Under the pieces are notes generated by a model, which was not told the origin of the DNA, did no database searches, and saw nothing but the letters and a program-made list of their open reading frames with translations. A stretch of 64,000 bases of DNA. It comes from Piscicola geometra. Its lineage: Eukaryota; Annelida; Clitellata; Hirudinida; Piscicolidae. This document shows, piece by piece, positions 35,201 through 40,713 of this stretch. Both the position numbers and the translations under genes were made by a program. The DNA lies in assembly GCA_943735955.1 (NCBI GenBank), contig OX030964.1, positions 1,952,575 through 2,016,574 of the forward strand, in the 5' to 3' direction. How positions within the stretch are numbered: the first letter of the stretch is position 1; each line of letters starts with the position of its first letter.

Positions 35201-36195
35201 CCTGATCATGGTCGTGCACGCGCCCCTCGTCCTCCTCGCACTCTTCTTCATCCGCAGCATCTACCTCTCTTGTGAGTCTCGTCTGCTACTATTGGTTTAG
35301 CGGTATCATTACTAGTACTACTGGTTTAGCGATATCATAGTTTAGAAAGAAAATATGGTTGAGGGTTGATTGGTTACAGAGAAAAAGGTTCATTGGGTGC
35401 GTAAAAGGTGATTGATGGTTTATTGGGGATTGATTTGGCGCAGACACGATGGTTGATTGGGTGAAGAGATGATGAATGAGCAAAGTTTGGGTACAGAAAG
35501 AGTGGTTGCACAGATACAGAAAGGGTAGTTCAGAGTTTATTGGGTGCAAAGCGGGTGGTTGAAGACTGATTGAGTGCAGGGAAGGTGGTTTATTGGGTAC
35601 AGGGAAGGTAGTTGAAAGTTGATTTGATACAGGGAGGGTAGTTTAGGGTTTATTGAGTGCAAAGAGGGTGGTTGATTGGATGCAAGAAAGGTCGTTAAGT
35701 GGATGCAAAGAGGGTGGTTTCGAGTTGATTGGGCACAGAGCGGGTGGGGCATTTAATTATCGGTTATTTAACCCATTTAAATATTAACCAAAACACTTTA
35801 AATAACTTGGCTAGCAAAGCTGTGTGCACTTACTAGTTTAAATACCATCATCTATTTCCATAATGCAGGGCTCACACTGCACCATAACTTTTCAAACATT
35901 TTTTCAAATCCCATGTTTAAAGGGCAGTTTTTTATTTTTCCTAACATTTCAATAACAATGTGGTCTTACGATGTCATATTAAACAGAGACAGGTAAGCAA
36001 AAACTTTACTGTCAAAATTAAGACTTTTCAGATGTTAGTTTTTTCCACTGATGCCATTCATAATTTTGTTTAACCAACTTTTGAAAATCTAGCAAATGGC
36101 TACATTAGTAATCAATGTGAGCCGTGTATATATTACAGATGCAATATAATATTGAAACATTAATTATTTTCTTTTCTTTTTATCCAGCTTCTTAG
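4577..36195 (+). CDS. Multi-EGF transmembrane protein gene (19 intact EGF exons)
   Basis: This is the overall span of a gene made of single-EGF exons. Each exon follows an AG acceptor and is read in phase 1 (G|AC GTG GAC GAA TGC, 'DVDEC'). Each ends in phase 1, so every exon is a symmetric module. The modules have six cysteines, the calcium-binding start D-x-D/N-E-C and the hydroxylation-type motif C-x-N-x4-Y-x-C (CKNKPGSYDC). Exons start at 4577, 4927, 7206, 7994, 11974, 13201, 14030, 14882, 15573, 16499, 18342, 20951, 21488, 23434, 24065, 30663, 34326, 34630 and 35101; a broken one lies at 5183. The last EGF is fused to a transmembrane helix, and a short exon at 36188 ends the protein. By family knowledge such proteins are extracellular, calcium-rigidified rods for adhesion or matrix contact. 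The 5' end with the signal peptide was not identified. Any of the exons could be alternatively used. Confidence 0.8.
4702..4862 (+). repeat. GATGATAATGAGGGT microsatellite/minisatellite
   Basis: GAT-rich tandem array within the intron after EGF exon 1, with a roughly 18-nt higher-order unit GATGATGATAATGAGGGT. Open frames on both strands here are repeat read-through. Confidence 0.9.
4927..5064 (+). CDS. EGF exon 2 (cbEGF)
   Basis: 138 nt, acceptor CTTCAG, donor AAAG|GTCTCT, phase 1-1. It starts DVNEC and has CINKPGAYHC and CDCKTGY. This is a diverged module unlike the later near-identical ones. Confidence 0.85.
5183..5204 (+). pseudogene. Broken EGF exon interrupted by a SINE
   Basis: After the acceptor CTCAAAG the sequence reads E-V-D-E-C-A-S-T in phase 1, as in other EGF exons. 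It then runs into the (AAT)n tail of a minus-oriented SINE (5205..5394) flanked by the 8-bp duplication TTCTACAA. Beyond the SINE only a weak STVC-like reminder with in-frame stops is seen, so the module is not functional. Confidence 0.6.
5205..5394 (-). mobile_element. tRNA-derived SINE, (ATT)n tail, TSD TTCTACAA
   Basis: Minus orientation. An A-box-like TAGCTGAGTCGG and a B-box-like GGTTCAAGTGC lie at its 5' end, and the 3' tail is (ATT)n. An 8-bp target duplication TTCTACAA flanks it (5197..5204 and 5395..5402). A second copy of the same family is at about 34815..34965 in plus orientation. Confidence 0.8.
5440..6180 (+). repeat. Intronic block duplicated elsewhere in the same gene
   Basis: The part around 5500..5745 is repeated at about 6530..7127. 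The part around 5945..6180 is repeated at about 33500..34010, where a SINE has inserted. The copies are diverged but colinear, showing that introns as well as exons of this gene were duplicated. Confidence 0.75.
6585..6985 (+). repeat. 19-bp minisatellite TTCCGATAAATTTAGTTAA
   Basis: About 21 tandem copies of a 19-bp unit with few mismatches. The paralogous intron copy at about 5560..5600 has essentially one unit-like stretch, so the array expanded after the duplication. Confidence 0.95.
7206..7334 (+). CDS. EGF exon 3 (cbEGF)
   Basis: 129 nt, phase 1-1, acceptor AACTCCAG, donor CAAG|GTTGGT. It starts DVDECANKTNNC and carries CKNTPGSYDC. With the next exon it forms a pair sharing the upstream intron sequence TTTAAGTTCGATAATTTGAC. 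Confidence 0.9.
7455..7920. mobile_element. Merlin-like non-autonomous element with ~65-bp inverted ends
   Basis: Two ends (about 7455..7528 and 7846..7920) are inverted copies of each other, both containing TATAGCTTTGAGAGTAGTTT or its complement. The core GGCCAATCAAACTACT is also found in the ends of the Merlin element at 18.5-20.8 kb. The interior is AT-rich with no transposase. Confidence 0.65.
7994..8122 (+). CDS. EGF exon 4 (cbEGF)
   Basis: 129 nt, phase 1-1, nearly identical to exon 3 (CKNTPGHYDC instead of CKNTPGSYDC; LCKQGF instead of SCKQGF). The same AACTCCAG acceptor context shows it is a tandem duplicate. Confidence 0.9.
8450..10505 (-). mobile_element. Degenerate LINE (endonuclease + RT + C-terminal part)
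   Basis: Read on the minus strand from about 10500 down. First come endonuclease-side sequence and VNAEVGLDAYQDW, then SDHNLV and GGKFAPLNLV, a region rich in stops, then RT blocks WPKERTQSLIIAIHKKGN, NYQTICLISH and EEQAKFRAGRSTVEQIFN. KAFDRVWHEGLLHITKDYNF and the C-terminal block VKRRKLNWFDYVIRHDSVSK end it. Block order matches an APE-type LINE of the RTE/CR1 kind. Frameshifts and stops make it a dead copy, and a tRNA-like SINE fragment interrupts it near 8985..9080. It lies in the intron between EGF exons 4 and 5. Confidence 0.85.
8985..9080 (-). mobile_element. tRNA-like SINE fragment inside the LINE
   Basis: Minus-strand sequence GGATGGTAAAGTGGTTAACG and a B-box-like GGTTTCGATTCC are spaced as in a tRNA head. 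The sequence interrupts the RT-coding part of the LINE. Confidence 0.55.
10735..11775 (+). mobile_element. LINE 3' fragment (post-RT region, CCHC-like finger)
   Basis: Two plus frames (10741..11280, 11365..11712) contain GMVKYGAKRSGSRF, IMYGIAAVGWSAKE, WSTFWEREAK and later CVCGEEENERHVLLECGLY. These match the region downstream of the RT catalytic core in a non-LTR family with a C-terminal zinc-finger-like motif. It ends in short CTAAAGA repeats at 11755..11770, a typical LINE 3' tail. The RT core is absent (5' truncation). Confidence 0.75.
11974..12102 (+). CDS. EGF exon 5 (cbEGF, class A)
   Basis: 129 nt, phase 1-1. DVDECTSKTDKC, CKNKPGSYDC, CKPGYKPKTNLTC. It is the first of the near-identical array. 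Donor GAAG|GTTGGT is followed in frame by W-F-stop if unspliced. Confidence 0.92.
12103..13200 (+). repeat. Duplicated intron (class A)
   Basis: The first ~850 nt resemble the intron after EGF exon 9 (15702..16498). The last ~200 nt resemble the 3' ends of all class A introns (motif TGAAATGT..CCAGAATATTC). This is evidence for block duplication of exon plus intron. Confidence 0.75.
13201..13329 (+). CDS. EGF exon 6 (cbEGF, class A)
   Basis: 129 nt, phase 1-1. DVDECASKTDKC, DRSSSTC, CKNKPGSYDC. Donor GAAG|GTTGGT. The following intron is nearly the same as that after exon 7. Confidence 0.92.
14030..14158 (+). CDS. EGF exon 7 (cbEGF, class A)
   Basis: 129 nt, phase 1-1. DVDECTSKNDKC, DRPSSTC. 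It differs from exon 5 by one residue (N for T). Confidence 0.92.
14882..15010 (+). CDS. EGF exon 8 (cbEGF, class A)
   Basis: 129 nt, phase 1-1. It starts DVNECTSKTDKC (N at the calcium-binding position, allowed). Otherwise as exon 5. Confidence 0.92.
15573..15701 (+). CDS. EGF exon 9 (cbEGF, class A)
   Basis: 129 nt, phase 1-1. DVNECTSKTDKC, with CKNKPSSYDC (G to S in the loop). The following intron copies that after exon 5. Confidence 0.92.
16499..16627 (+). CDS. EGF exon 10 (cbEGF, class A)
   Basis: 129 nt, phase 1-1. DVDECTSKTDKC, ERSSSAC, CKQGYKPKTNLTCDG. Donor GATG|GTTAGT. It is the last of the class A group. Confidence 0.92.
16874..17968. mobile_element. hAT-type non-autonomous element, 8-bp TSD AAGTTTTC
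   Basis: Perfect terminal inverted repeats TAGAGACCGACCGAAA / TTTCGGTCGGTCTCTA are flanked by AAGTTTTC at 16866..16873 and 17969..17976. Subterminal regions hold many TTTCGGCCGAAACCGAAA motifs. Inside, a ~130-nt segment (17343..17480) is repeated in tandem at about 17617..17745. No transposase frame is present. An 8-bp TSD and TAGAG ends fit the hAT superfamily. Confidence 0.88.
18342..18470 (+). CDS. EGF exon 11 (cbEGF, class B)
   Basis: 129 nt, phase 1-1. DVDECANKTDKC, DRSSSIC. The acceptor context TTGTGAGATTCAATCAAATT is the class B type, different from exons 5-10. Donor GAAG|GTTAGT. Confidence 0.92.
18845..20640 (-). pseudogene. Merlin (ISXO2-like) transposase, interrupted
   Basis: The reading frame is broken by the LINE fragment and by stop codons. 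Visible parts are the CxxC finger, the first catalytic Asp region (KIDETLF), and the second Asp region (IILSDMGKSY). The final E block is degenerate (HTQTVVSLGMGC, with no E where the family has HTNTIES-type sequence). Confidence 0.8.
19175..20228 (+). mobile_element. CR1/L2-like LINE 3' fragment
   Basis: Plus-strand blocks YGVLQSSTLGPLHFIFYTSE, MYADDSYIYTSF (RT motif YADD), LVLSRIDYCNSLYYDLP and NCAARLIARAPKFSHISP are diagnostic of CR1/L2-type RTs. The 3' end carries AAGGGCGCTATACAAATAAT and ends in TGATTGCTTGATTGA, the usual L2/CR1 tail. Frames are broken. It sits inside the Merlin transposase. Confidence 0.88.
20951..21079 (+). CDS. EGF exon 12 (cbEGF, class B)
   Basis: 129 nt, phase 1-1. 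DVDECANKTDKC, DPSSSTC, CKQGYKPKTNLTC. Class B acceptor context TTCAACTCAG. Confidence 0.92.
21488..21616 (+). CDS. EGF exon 13 (cbEGF, class B)
   Basis: 129 nt, phase 1-1. Its protein is identical to exon 12. Only about 400 nt of intron separates the two. Confidence 0.92.
21617..23433 (+). other. AT-rich intron without recognisable genes
   Basis: The start resembles other class B introns (GGCCAAAAAACATG-type sequence), as does the last ~200 nt before the next exon. The middle is unremarkable AT-rich sequence. Confidence 0.6.
23434..23562 (+). CDS. EGF exon 14 (cbEGF, class B)
   Basis: 129 nt, phase 1-1. It starts DEDECANKTDKC (E for V at position 2). Otherwise as exon 12. Confidence 0.92.
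24065..24193 (+). CDS. EGF exon 15 (cbEGF, class B)
   Basis: 129 nt, phase 1-1. DVDECTNKTDKC, SCNQGYKPKTNLTCDG. Donor GATG|GTTAGT. The frame is also open 5' of the exon into the intron, which has no coding meaning. Confidence 0.92.
24370..28331 (+). mobile_element. Full-length LINE with 15-bp TSD (defective)
   Basis: It is flanked by AATACAATGTTTTTA at 24355..24369 and 28332..28346. A ~700-nt 5' leader precedes an APE endonuclease (STWNVRTLTPG, LQETRLADFG, SAYAPTLKASS, LLGDFNARVGDDH). Then come RT blocks (GKAPGADGIPPEVIKCG, NYRGISLLSVVGKVFARV, QAGFRAERSTIDMIF, AFIDLTKAFDLVSR, GVKQGCVLAPTLFGIFF, MLFADDAAL) and a C-terminal HMRCLRRMLGISWQDRVTNN/RRLRWLGHVRRMDDG region. A stop at 25747 and frameshifts near 25750, 26370, 26640, 27280 and 27720 inactivate it. 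Both ends are intact. I do not assign the clade. It sits in the intron between EGF exons 15 and 16. Confidence 0.9.
25090..28315 (+). pseudogene. LINE ORF2 (endonuclease-reverse transcriptase), frameshifted
   Basis: In separate frames: endonuclease 25090..25749, linker 25764..26640, RT palm 26666..27275, FADD-containing part 27285..27722 and C-terminal part 27716..28312. The order is complete, so disruption came from point mutations and indels and not from large deletions. Confidence 0.85.
28406..30408 (+). mobile_element. hAT transposon remnant, 8-bp TSD TTTGAGGG
   Basis: Inverted ends CATTGGCGCAACCAGGGG (left) and, as complement, CAGGGGCGCAACCAG (right) are flanked by TTTGAGGG at 28398..28405 and 30409..30416. 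Within it, 28730..29110 encodes in broken plus frames the hAT C-terminal dimerisation block (DVALTRPVTSLDAEKAFSKL, KIRLRTTVSACRLQSLFEN). The remaining ~1.3 kb is AT-rich with no catalytic region. Confidence 0.88.
30663..30791 (+). CDS. EGF exon 16 (cbEGF, class B)
   Basis: 129 nt, phase 1-1. DEDECASKTDKC, DPSSSTC. Class B acceptor context although 6.5 kb from the previous exon, because of the LINE and hAT insertions. Donor GAAG|GTTGGT. Confidence 0.92.
30965..31165 (-). mobile_element. Possible hAT-like (DUF4371 type) transposase scrap
   Basis: The minus-strand translation includes EHVVKDINKAG and FRVFADEVRELSNEE, resembling the 'I..A..FS..ADE..DLS..EQ' block of hAT/ZMYM-type transposases. 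It is short and isolated. Confidence 0.35.
31447..31598. mobile_element. Short hAT-like MITE, TSD CAACACAG (copy 1)
   Basis: It begins CAAGGGCGGCGATC and ends GATTGCCGCTCATG (imperfect inverted repeat). CAACACAG flanks it at 31439..31446 and 31599..31606. Same family as 37072..37379. Confidence 0.8.
31610..32900. other. AT-rich intron segment
   Basis: No supported gene. It contains short pieces similar to other introns of the gene (for example GTTTATACATGGTGTTTAAG near 32080). Confidence 0.5.
32930..33310 (+). mobile_element. piggyBac transposase remnant
   Basis: In plus frames: VELALERWAF, ETIRPNRLSECKMSSDTDLK and VNVCNQFMGGVDAVDALVAY, matching the 'GTIR.NR...LKK...V..YN.FMGGVD..D.L..YYR' C-terminal catalytic block of piggyBac transposases. 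The frame is broken and no terminal repeats were found. Confidence 0.75.
33500..34015 (+). repeat. Copy of the intronic block at 5945..6180
   Basis: Shared stretches include CAGCCTTCACCAAACA, GAAGATACCTCAATGAT and CAACGTTATAGAACAGAATC. The copy is interrupted by the SINE at 33702..33945. Confidence 0.7.
33702..33945 (+). mobile_element. tRNA-derived SINE (copy 1)
   Basis: Starts GGGGAGCGGGGATGGCTTAG with an A-box region, then the B box AGTTCGAATCCCTG about 50 nt on, then a unique body containing ATATACCTAGTGTGTATGAT and an A-rich tail. The opposite-strand copy is at 37800..37555. Confidence 0.85.
34326..34454 (+). CDS. EGF exon 17 (cbEGF)
   Basis: 129 nt, phase 1-1. DEDECTSKTDKC, DRSSSTC, CKPGYKPKTNLTCDG. 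The acceptor ATTTTCAG resembles class A. Donor GATG|GTTAGC. Confidence 0.92.
34630..34776 (+). CDS. EGF exon 18 (diverged)
   Basis: 147 nt, phase 1-1, acceptor CACCCAG, donor ACAG|GTGATT. Six cysteines (AGPCSDAEKAAC, STCVHQAGSYHCEC, TC). Base composition is GC-rich compared with the array exons; it is clearly an old, single module. Confidence 0.85.
34815..34965 (+). mobile_element. tRNA-like SINE, second copy of the 5205..5394 family
   Basis: GGTAGGCGAGTGTGTAACGA, CTTCGAGTGCAACC and GGGTTATACGCC match the 5.2-kb copy in inverted orientation. It lies between EGF exons 18 and 19. Confidence 0.75.
35101..35271 (+). CDS. EGF exon 19 fused to transmembrane segment
   Basis: 171 nt, phase 1-1, donor CTCTT|GTGAGT. 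DVDECARVSSC, CENKEGSYEC, then PEGSW and a hydrophobic helix LLIMVVHAPLVLLALFF followed by IRSIYLS. This marks the end of the ectodomain and predicts a type I membrane protein with a very short tail. Without splicing the frame would stop at 35298..35300. Confidence 0.85.
35365..35750 (+). repeat. Degenerate tandem repeat (GGTTGATTGGGTGCAGAGAG-like)
   Basis: Irregular units of about 25-47 nt built on GGTGGTTGA..TTTATTGGGTGCA. It lies in the last intron of the EGF gene. Confidence 0.75.
36188..36195 (+). CDS. Terminal coding exon of the EGF gene (Ser-Ser-stop)
   Basis: A very strong acceptor (TTTTCTTTTCTTTTTATCCAG) precedes CT TCT TAG. With the phase 1 donor at 35271 this gives two serines and a stop. 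Several AATAAA signals follow near 36815..36860. The phase fit and acceptor support it, but it is short. Confidence 0.5.
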
Positions 36196-36880
36196 AGATC
36201 CTCCTGGTCACTGCATTTGAGTCTACAGCAAGACTCTCATGAATGAAGTCTGCATTCCTTGCATGAACACCTTCCTGAAAGCATGTCACATATCAATGTT
36301 CTAGCACTAATTAAAAATTAAGAACTTTTAAATTTAAATTATGACATCAGCTTAAATGCTGAACTAGTTAAGTGTGTACTTGAAAACTAACATCTTGAGA
36401 AGCTGAAGTTTGTGGAGAAAATGGAAGAAAAATTACAGCAAATAAGCAGGCAAGTTGGAATATGGCTCCAATATACAGACCAATTCGAACTAATGAATCA
36501 AAAAAACTGTTTCCTGAAGAGTCAATGAGCCTGTTAAACATTTTCAAAGAAAATTAATTTATTTAAACTTTCAATTTTAAAGCAAGGATGTAAACGAAAA
36601 CTCGGCTTACCAATCAAGATCGTTGTTTTCCATTTCTGTTTGCTAGTTTATGAATAAGATAATTATTTTATATGTTAAAAAAACAATTTTAAAACCTTAT
36701 ACCATTTAAAACAGAAAGATAGGAATATTTTTGAAATTTAGGTTAATTTTTATTAAATGAACGTACCAAAAACACTAAGTAATTAAATAACTCATCTGAA
36801 TGTTAAATACTTATATGAAATGAATAAAATAAATCTAATTAAAATATTGATTCAATAAATTAAAAATAAAATTAATAAAA
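36195..36880 (+). other. Probable 3' UTR and downstream AT-rich sequence
   Basis: No open gene. AATAAA hexamers near 36815..36870 could end the EGF transcript. Confidence 0.4.
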
Positions 36881-37071
36881 TTGATCTCGATCCATATGGT
36901 GACCGAATTGGTCGATTCAGGGAAGCAAAAAAGTATCCAGCTGAGCCACATTGCAGCTATCATTTGCTATTCAGTTCTGTTGAAAGCAGCGTTGAGGAAA
37001 CTTCTCGGGAAAGAAACGTTCACTAATAGTCTATCCAGCTCTTGCTGACGACCTCGACGATGACTTCCTTG

Positions 37072-37379
37072 CAAGGGCGGCGATCTGCTGCAAATCTTGG
37101 GGGGTCCTAACCAGCATGGACGATCCTGGGGGGTCCTAGGGTCTGAACCTCCTTTCTTCCCACTTAAAAAACATTTTTTACTTCTGTTTTTATAAGAATA
37201 TTTAAGTAAGCATTGAAAAGTTTATTTTAGACAGCTATAACTATAACTACACATACTCACAATGTATTAATATGTAAAAATTCTATTTTATGCTATGTTT
37301 GGGGATGTCCACATTGAGGCAGACCCCCTCACTCCCAAAAAGTCCGGACCCCAGGACCCCCTCAGGATTGCCGCCCATG
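37072..37379. mobile_element. hAT-like MITE (copy 2), TSD CTTCCTTG/CTTCCTTT
   Basis: Begins CAAGGGCGGCGATC and ends GATTGCCGCCCATG, so the ends are inverted repeats. The 8-bp flanks match with one mismatch. It is about twice as long as copy 1 (31447..31598) and shares both ends with it. Confidence 0.82.
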
Positions 37380-37554
37380 CTTCCTTTCAGCGTGCACTAT
37401 AGCACTATTAGCTATATTGCTATTAGCACCGTCTTGGACTGACGACGTGGCCCAAAGCTATTCAACTTTAGACGTTTGACAGTTGTTAAAAGAGGTTCTT
37501 GCTGTCCAACTAGGGCTGTTGTAATCTGATGGACTAAGTTATTTTTTTACTATT

Positions 37555-37800
37555 ATTTTTTGTTCTATATTGTTCACAGCCTGACAGACGCATGCCATGT
37601 TACAATGGTTCTGAGAACCATGTTTCTTATGCGCCGAGGCGCCACTCCACACGACGTACACATCTCTCAATGCATACGTCGCAAACACCGCATCATATAC
37701 ACTAGGTATATGATAGTTCACGGTTGCTTGTCAAGGATTCGAACAGGCAACCTTTAAGTTGCAAGTCCGACGTCTACCATCTAAGCCATCCCCGCTCCCC
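37555..37800 (-). mobile_element. tRNA-derived SINE (copy 2, inverted)
   Basis: Minus-oriented copy of the 33702..33945 SINE. It ends at the same GGGGAGCGGGGATGG head and has a T-rich left end corresponding to the A-rich tail. Confidence 0.85.
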
Positions 37801-38006
37801 ATTGGCTCTGTGATCCAAGTAAAGAGGCCTTAAAATCTTCTCAAATCATTTTTACAGTCAATCCTTTGGTTAGCGGCTGCTATTTTAGTAGCCGCTCAAA
37901 TAAAATTGTAAAATCAACAGTTTTGGGTATAGTATTTTAAAATGAAATATTATTAATTAGAATGTTTTCTGTCTGAATGTTGGTCGTTTTGAGTCTGTCA
38001 AGGAAT

Positions 38007-38080
38007 GGTTGCAGCAAACCAAGATGGCCGCAGCAAACCAAGATGGCCGCAGCAAACCAAGATGGCCGCAAAAAACCAAG
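38007..38080 (+). repeat. 19-bp tandem repeat GCAGCAAACCAAGATGGCC
   Basis: About three and a half near-perfect copies, each with AAGATGGCCGC, one base off the YY1-type consensus AAGATGGCGGC. Confidence 0.85.
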
Positions 38081-38394
38081 TGAGCTGCGACAAAAAAGAG
38101 AAAAAATTCCGCAACAACAACAGTTCCAGTGTTGGCAAAGACTTCTTCTTTACCTCCTGTCGCAGCCACAACACCAGTGGCAAGAAGATTAAGAAAAATG
38201 ATGATTATGTTTTGTGGTTATGAAGATGATGTGGTGATGATTATGCTGTAGTAGGAATGTTGGTACTGTGGTGATGATTAAATTTTGTAATGGTAAAGAC
38301 AATGATGACCATGGTATTGTGGGCGAGGTTAATTGTTTTTGTTTTTTATTTTTTTAATTGAATTATATATACATACATTAGAAGGGTGTATAAA

Positions 38395-38925
38395 ACCGGT
38401 TTTATTTAACAAATTTATTTGAAAGCGCTTTTGAATTCGTCAAAAAGCGCTATAGAAATAGTTGTGATTGAGTGATTTATTGAATCCTGGAATACGCATC
38501 GAACACATGGGAATCACCAACAGAAAATAAACGAAACCAGCACCTTTTCCCAATAATTTTGGAAATCATTTCCGTCGTAAAAGTATATGGGAACGCCGTT
38601 CATGGCCTTCTGAAGTTATGCGTTCGAGCAAAAAATTAGACGCTTGTGAACGCATAAGAACGCCCTTCCCACACTGTTATGTAATATTTTCATTATTTAA
38701 AATTATAAATATAGTATTTAACTCACAAAAATTTTATCATTTGGTTTTTATCTTTAGTTATAAATTACACTTTTTTTTCGCGTTTTTGAAAATTAAAAAG
38801 ACAGCGGTGTGAATAAACGAAGAATGAATGAAAAAAATTGTGAAAAAAAAATTGTTGGAATTTTTTGAGCGCTCTTGAAATTGAGTAAAAAGCGCTATAG
38901 AAATTTATTTGATTGATTGGTTAAA
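38395..38925 (+). mobile_element. Two CR1/L2-like LINE or SINE 3' tails
   Basis: Tails at about 38420..38485 (AAAAAGCGCTATAGAAATAG, then TGATTGAGTGATT) and 38865..38925 (AAAAAGCGCTATAGAAATTT, then TTGATTGATTGG) have the conserved 3' hairpin-like end and TGATTGA repeats of CR1/L2 elements, as in the copy ending at 20228. Confidence 0.7.
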
Positions 38926-39323
38926 ATAAATTAAGAAATTGACATCTTTGTATTAAAATCTAATTAATACATTATAAAATGAATTTTCCAACCTAAAGCC
39001 GATTGCTGGTGCGATGTCGCGTCCTATGTGGGACGGAAGGGTCCACTTTTTAAGAAAGGGGCCCATTTTTCTAAATAAAAGCCCATCGAATATACGGCGT
39101 TTCCAGGCGCAATTTGTAAGTCATTAACAACTACATTATTCTCGCAAGGGTAATTAACGACCAATCTAGTTCCATTAAAATCTTGAAATAACTAAGAAAG
39201 ACAAGTTTGATGCAAGATTTATTTGAAAACTAAAAGTTTTTTCACAATTTTGAATAAAGGAAAACAAATCAAATATTTTGAATTATTCTTCCAAACTTCA
39301 GATCAATCTACAATTTCTTGGGA

Positions 39324-40189
39324 TCATCCTCCCTTGCAAAAACCTCCAAATTGGTAGTTGACCACGTCCTCGTGAGGCGTAGGTTTTCCATCTCCTGACA
39401 TAGCCCCGTCCAAAAGGTGGCATATTCCAGTTCTTTTATTCCACTTGTAGAATGTACACGCCGCTGACTCATGGCATTTTTTTCTACAACCCAAGTCAGT
39501 ATAAGCCCCTGTAAGCTTCAGATTATCGAAGGTTTTGTCTTCTCTATCACGTCTAGTCCAGCATGAGGTCTCTAAAATATGATTTCATTTATTGTTGAAT
39601 AATAACTTCTTTTTGAATATTAAATGTTAAAAGCGATTATCTTGTACATACTTTTGCAGAGAGGTTTCAATTCAAAGAGATATTCTAGCATGGATTTCTC
39701 TATAATGAATGACCCTAATGAGAGGGATTCAGTGTTTTGGATGTAGCAATAGCCACTGATGAAAGCCATGTGGTAGCAATGTTCCGTCTCCAAGCATATA
39801 AACCTGCACTTGTTCTCACTGTAAGCCATCACTTTAGTTAAGAAAACCAATGCCTTTTTGGACTTTGACCAACAAGCGTCTCCTAAAAAAAACAAATAAT
39901 TTTTTTAAAATCATTTTTATTTGACTTTTTTATCACCCACCTCGACACTCGTCTTTGAGAAAAAAAGTTTTTGTTTCTTTTTCATCAGTAAGTTTTTTCA
40001 CGTCTGGTTTTTTACTATCATAGCTCAAAGAACAATGTTCCTTGAGGGAAGAGACCGAACAGGTGTCCAACAACTGGTCATAGGCAAAGCATTGAGCCAT
40101 ACATCTCAATTCCCTGGTGATATTGGTTTTCTCGAGATCAGGGTAGACCTTGTTTTTAGCCATCAACCAACAAGAATCTTCCTCAGTGC
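39324..40189 (-). CDS. PAN/apple-like domain protein, C-terminal part (3 exons)
   Basis: Exons 40189..39941, 39882..39654 and 39571..39324 join with phase 1 junctions. Each encodes one ~80-residue module starting D/T-S/A-C-W. Each has six cysteines in the PAN/apple spacing C-x~30-C-x3-C-x5..8-C-x7..11-C-x~25..35-C; the CxxxC pairs are CMAQC, CRFIC and CRKKC. The last module ends GGFCKGG and a stop at 39326..39324. By family knowledge these are extracellular protein- or glycan-binding modules. The incoming phase at 40189 shows at least one more 5' exon, which I could not find because transposon sequence lies upstream. Assignment to the PAN superfamily rests on cysteine spacing. Confidence 0.7.
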
Positions 40190-40319
40190 CTGAAAAACAT
40201 CATTGATTTTGAAAAACCTTCTTTTACACTTGAATCATGTTTCCGCAGTTCACATTGAATAAAAGCGAATGCTTTCTGCATTAACAATAGAAAAAGACTT
40301 TCAAACCTGCGTCGCTACC

Positions 40320-40674
40320 CACGACCAGAGCAAGATAGAAAGAAGAAAGAAAAGATGGTTACGAGGCTTATGAACAATAACGGATCAGCTGATGATCCCA
40401 TATTCGTTAGAATGAACAGCAACGAAAAAGAGTTTATCCAAAGAATACTGAATGGAGAGCCCTTGGTTGGTGAGCTCATAACACATAATTGGGTATTAGA
40501 AGATGGTAAGATTAAAAAGTACTTCGGCAGAATATTGGAAAGAAAGGGGCGACAAAATGAAGTATTCAGCATCAGCTACTGGACAACAGATGAAGGAGAA
40601 GCAGTGGATTTCGACCTCGCGGCAGCCAGCTTCATCACAGACATGATCAATAAAGACATTTCTATCGATGTTTG
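40320..40674 (+). mobile_element. Transposon-type ORF fragment, plus copy of an inverted pair
   Basis: The frame from 40355 reads MVTRLMNNNGSADDPIF, KEFIQRILNGEPLVGELITH, KKYFGRIL and VFSISYWTTDEGEAVDFD, ending ...NKDISIDV-stop at 40674. The same protein, diverged, is encoded tail-to-tail on the minus strand at 41276..40714. I associate it with a repeat-encoded protein family seen in animal transposons but cannot assign a superfamily. Confidence 0.65.
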
Positions 40675-40713
40675 AAAGAACTAAAAAGTAAGTTCGTTCA
40701 AATTTCTAAACGA

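Larger units (their letters stand above)
36950..37840 (-). mobile_element. LINE 3' fragment carrying two nested insertions
   Basis: Segments 36950..37063, 37388..37530 and 37801..37840 match, in order, the C-terminal part of the minus-strand LINE at 8450..8800 (for example CTATCCAGCTCTT..CTGACG, TTTAGACGTTTGACAGTTG, CTGTTGTAATCTGATGG). The gaps are filled by a hAT-like MITE (37072..37379) and a SINE (37555..37800). Confidence 0.8.

Noticed and set aside
38618..38812. 64-residue plus ORF near the CR1/L2-like tails
   Set aside because: AT-rich chance frame with no recognisable motif.
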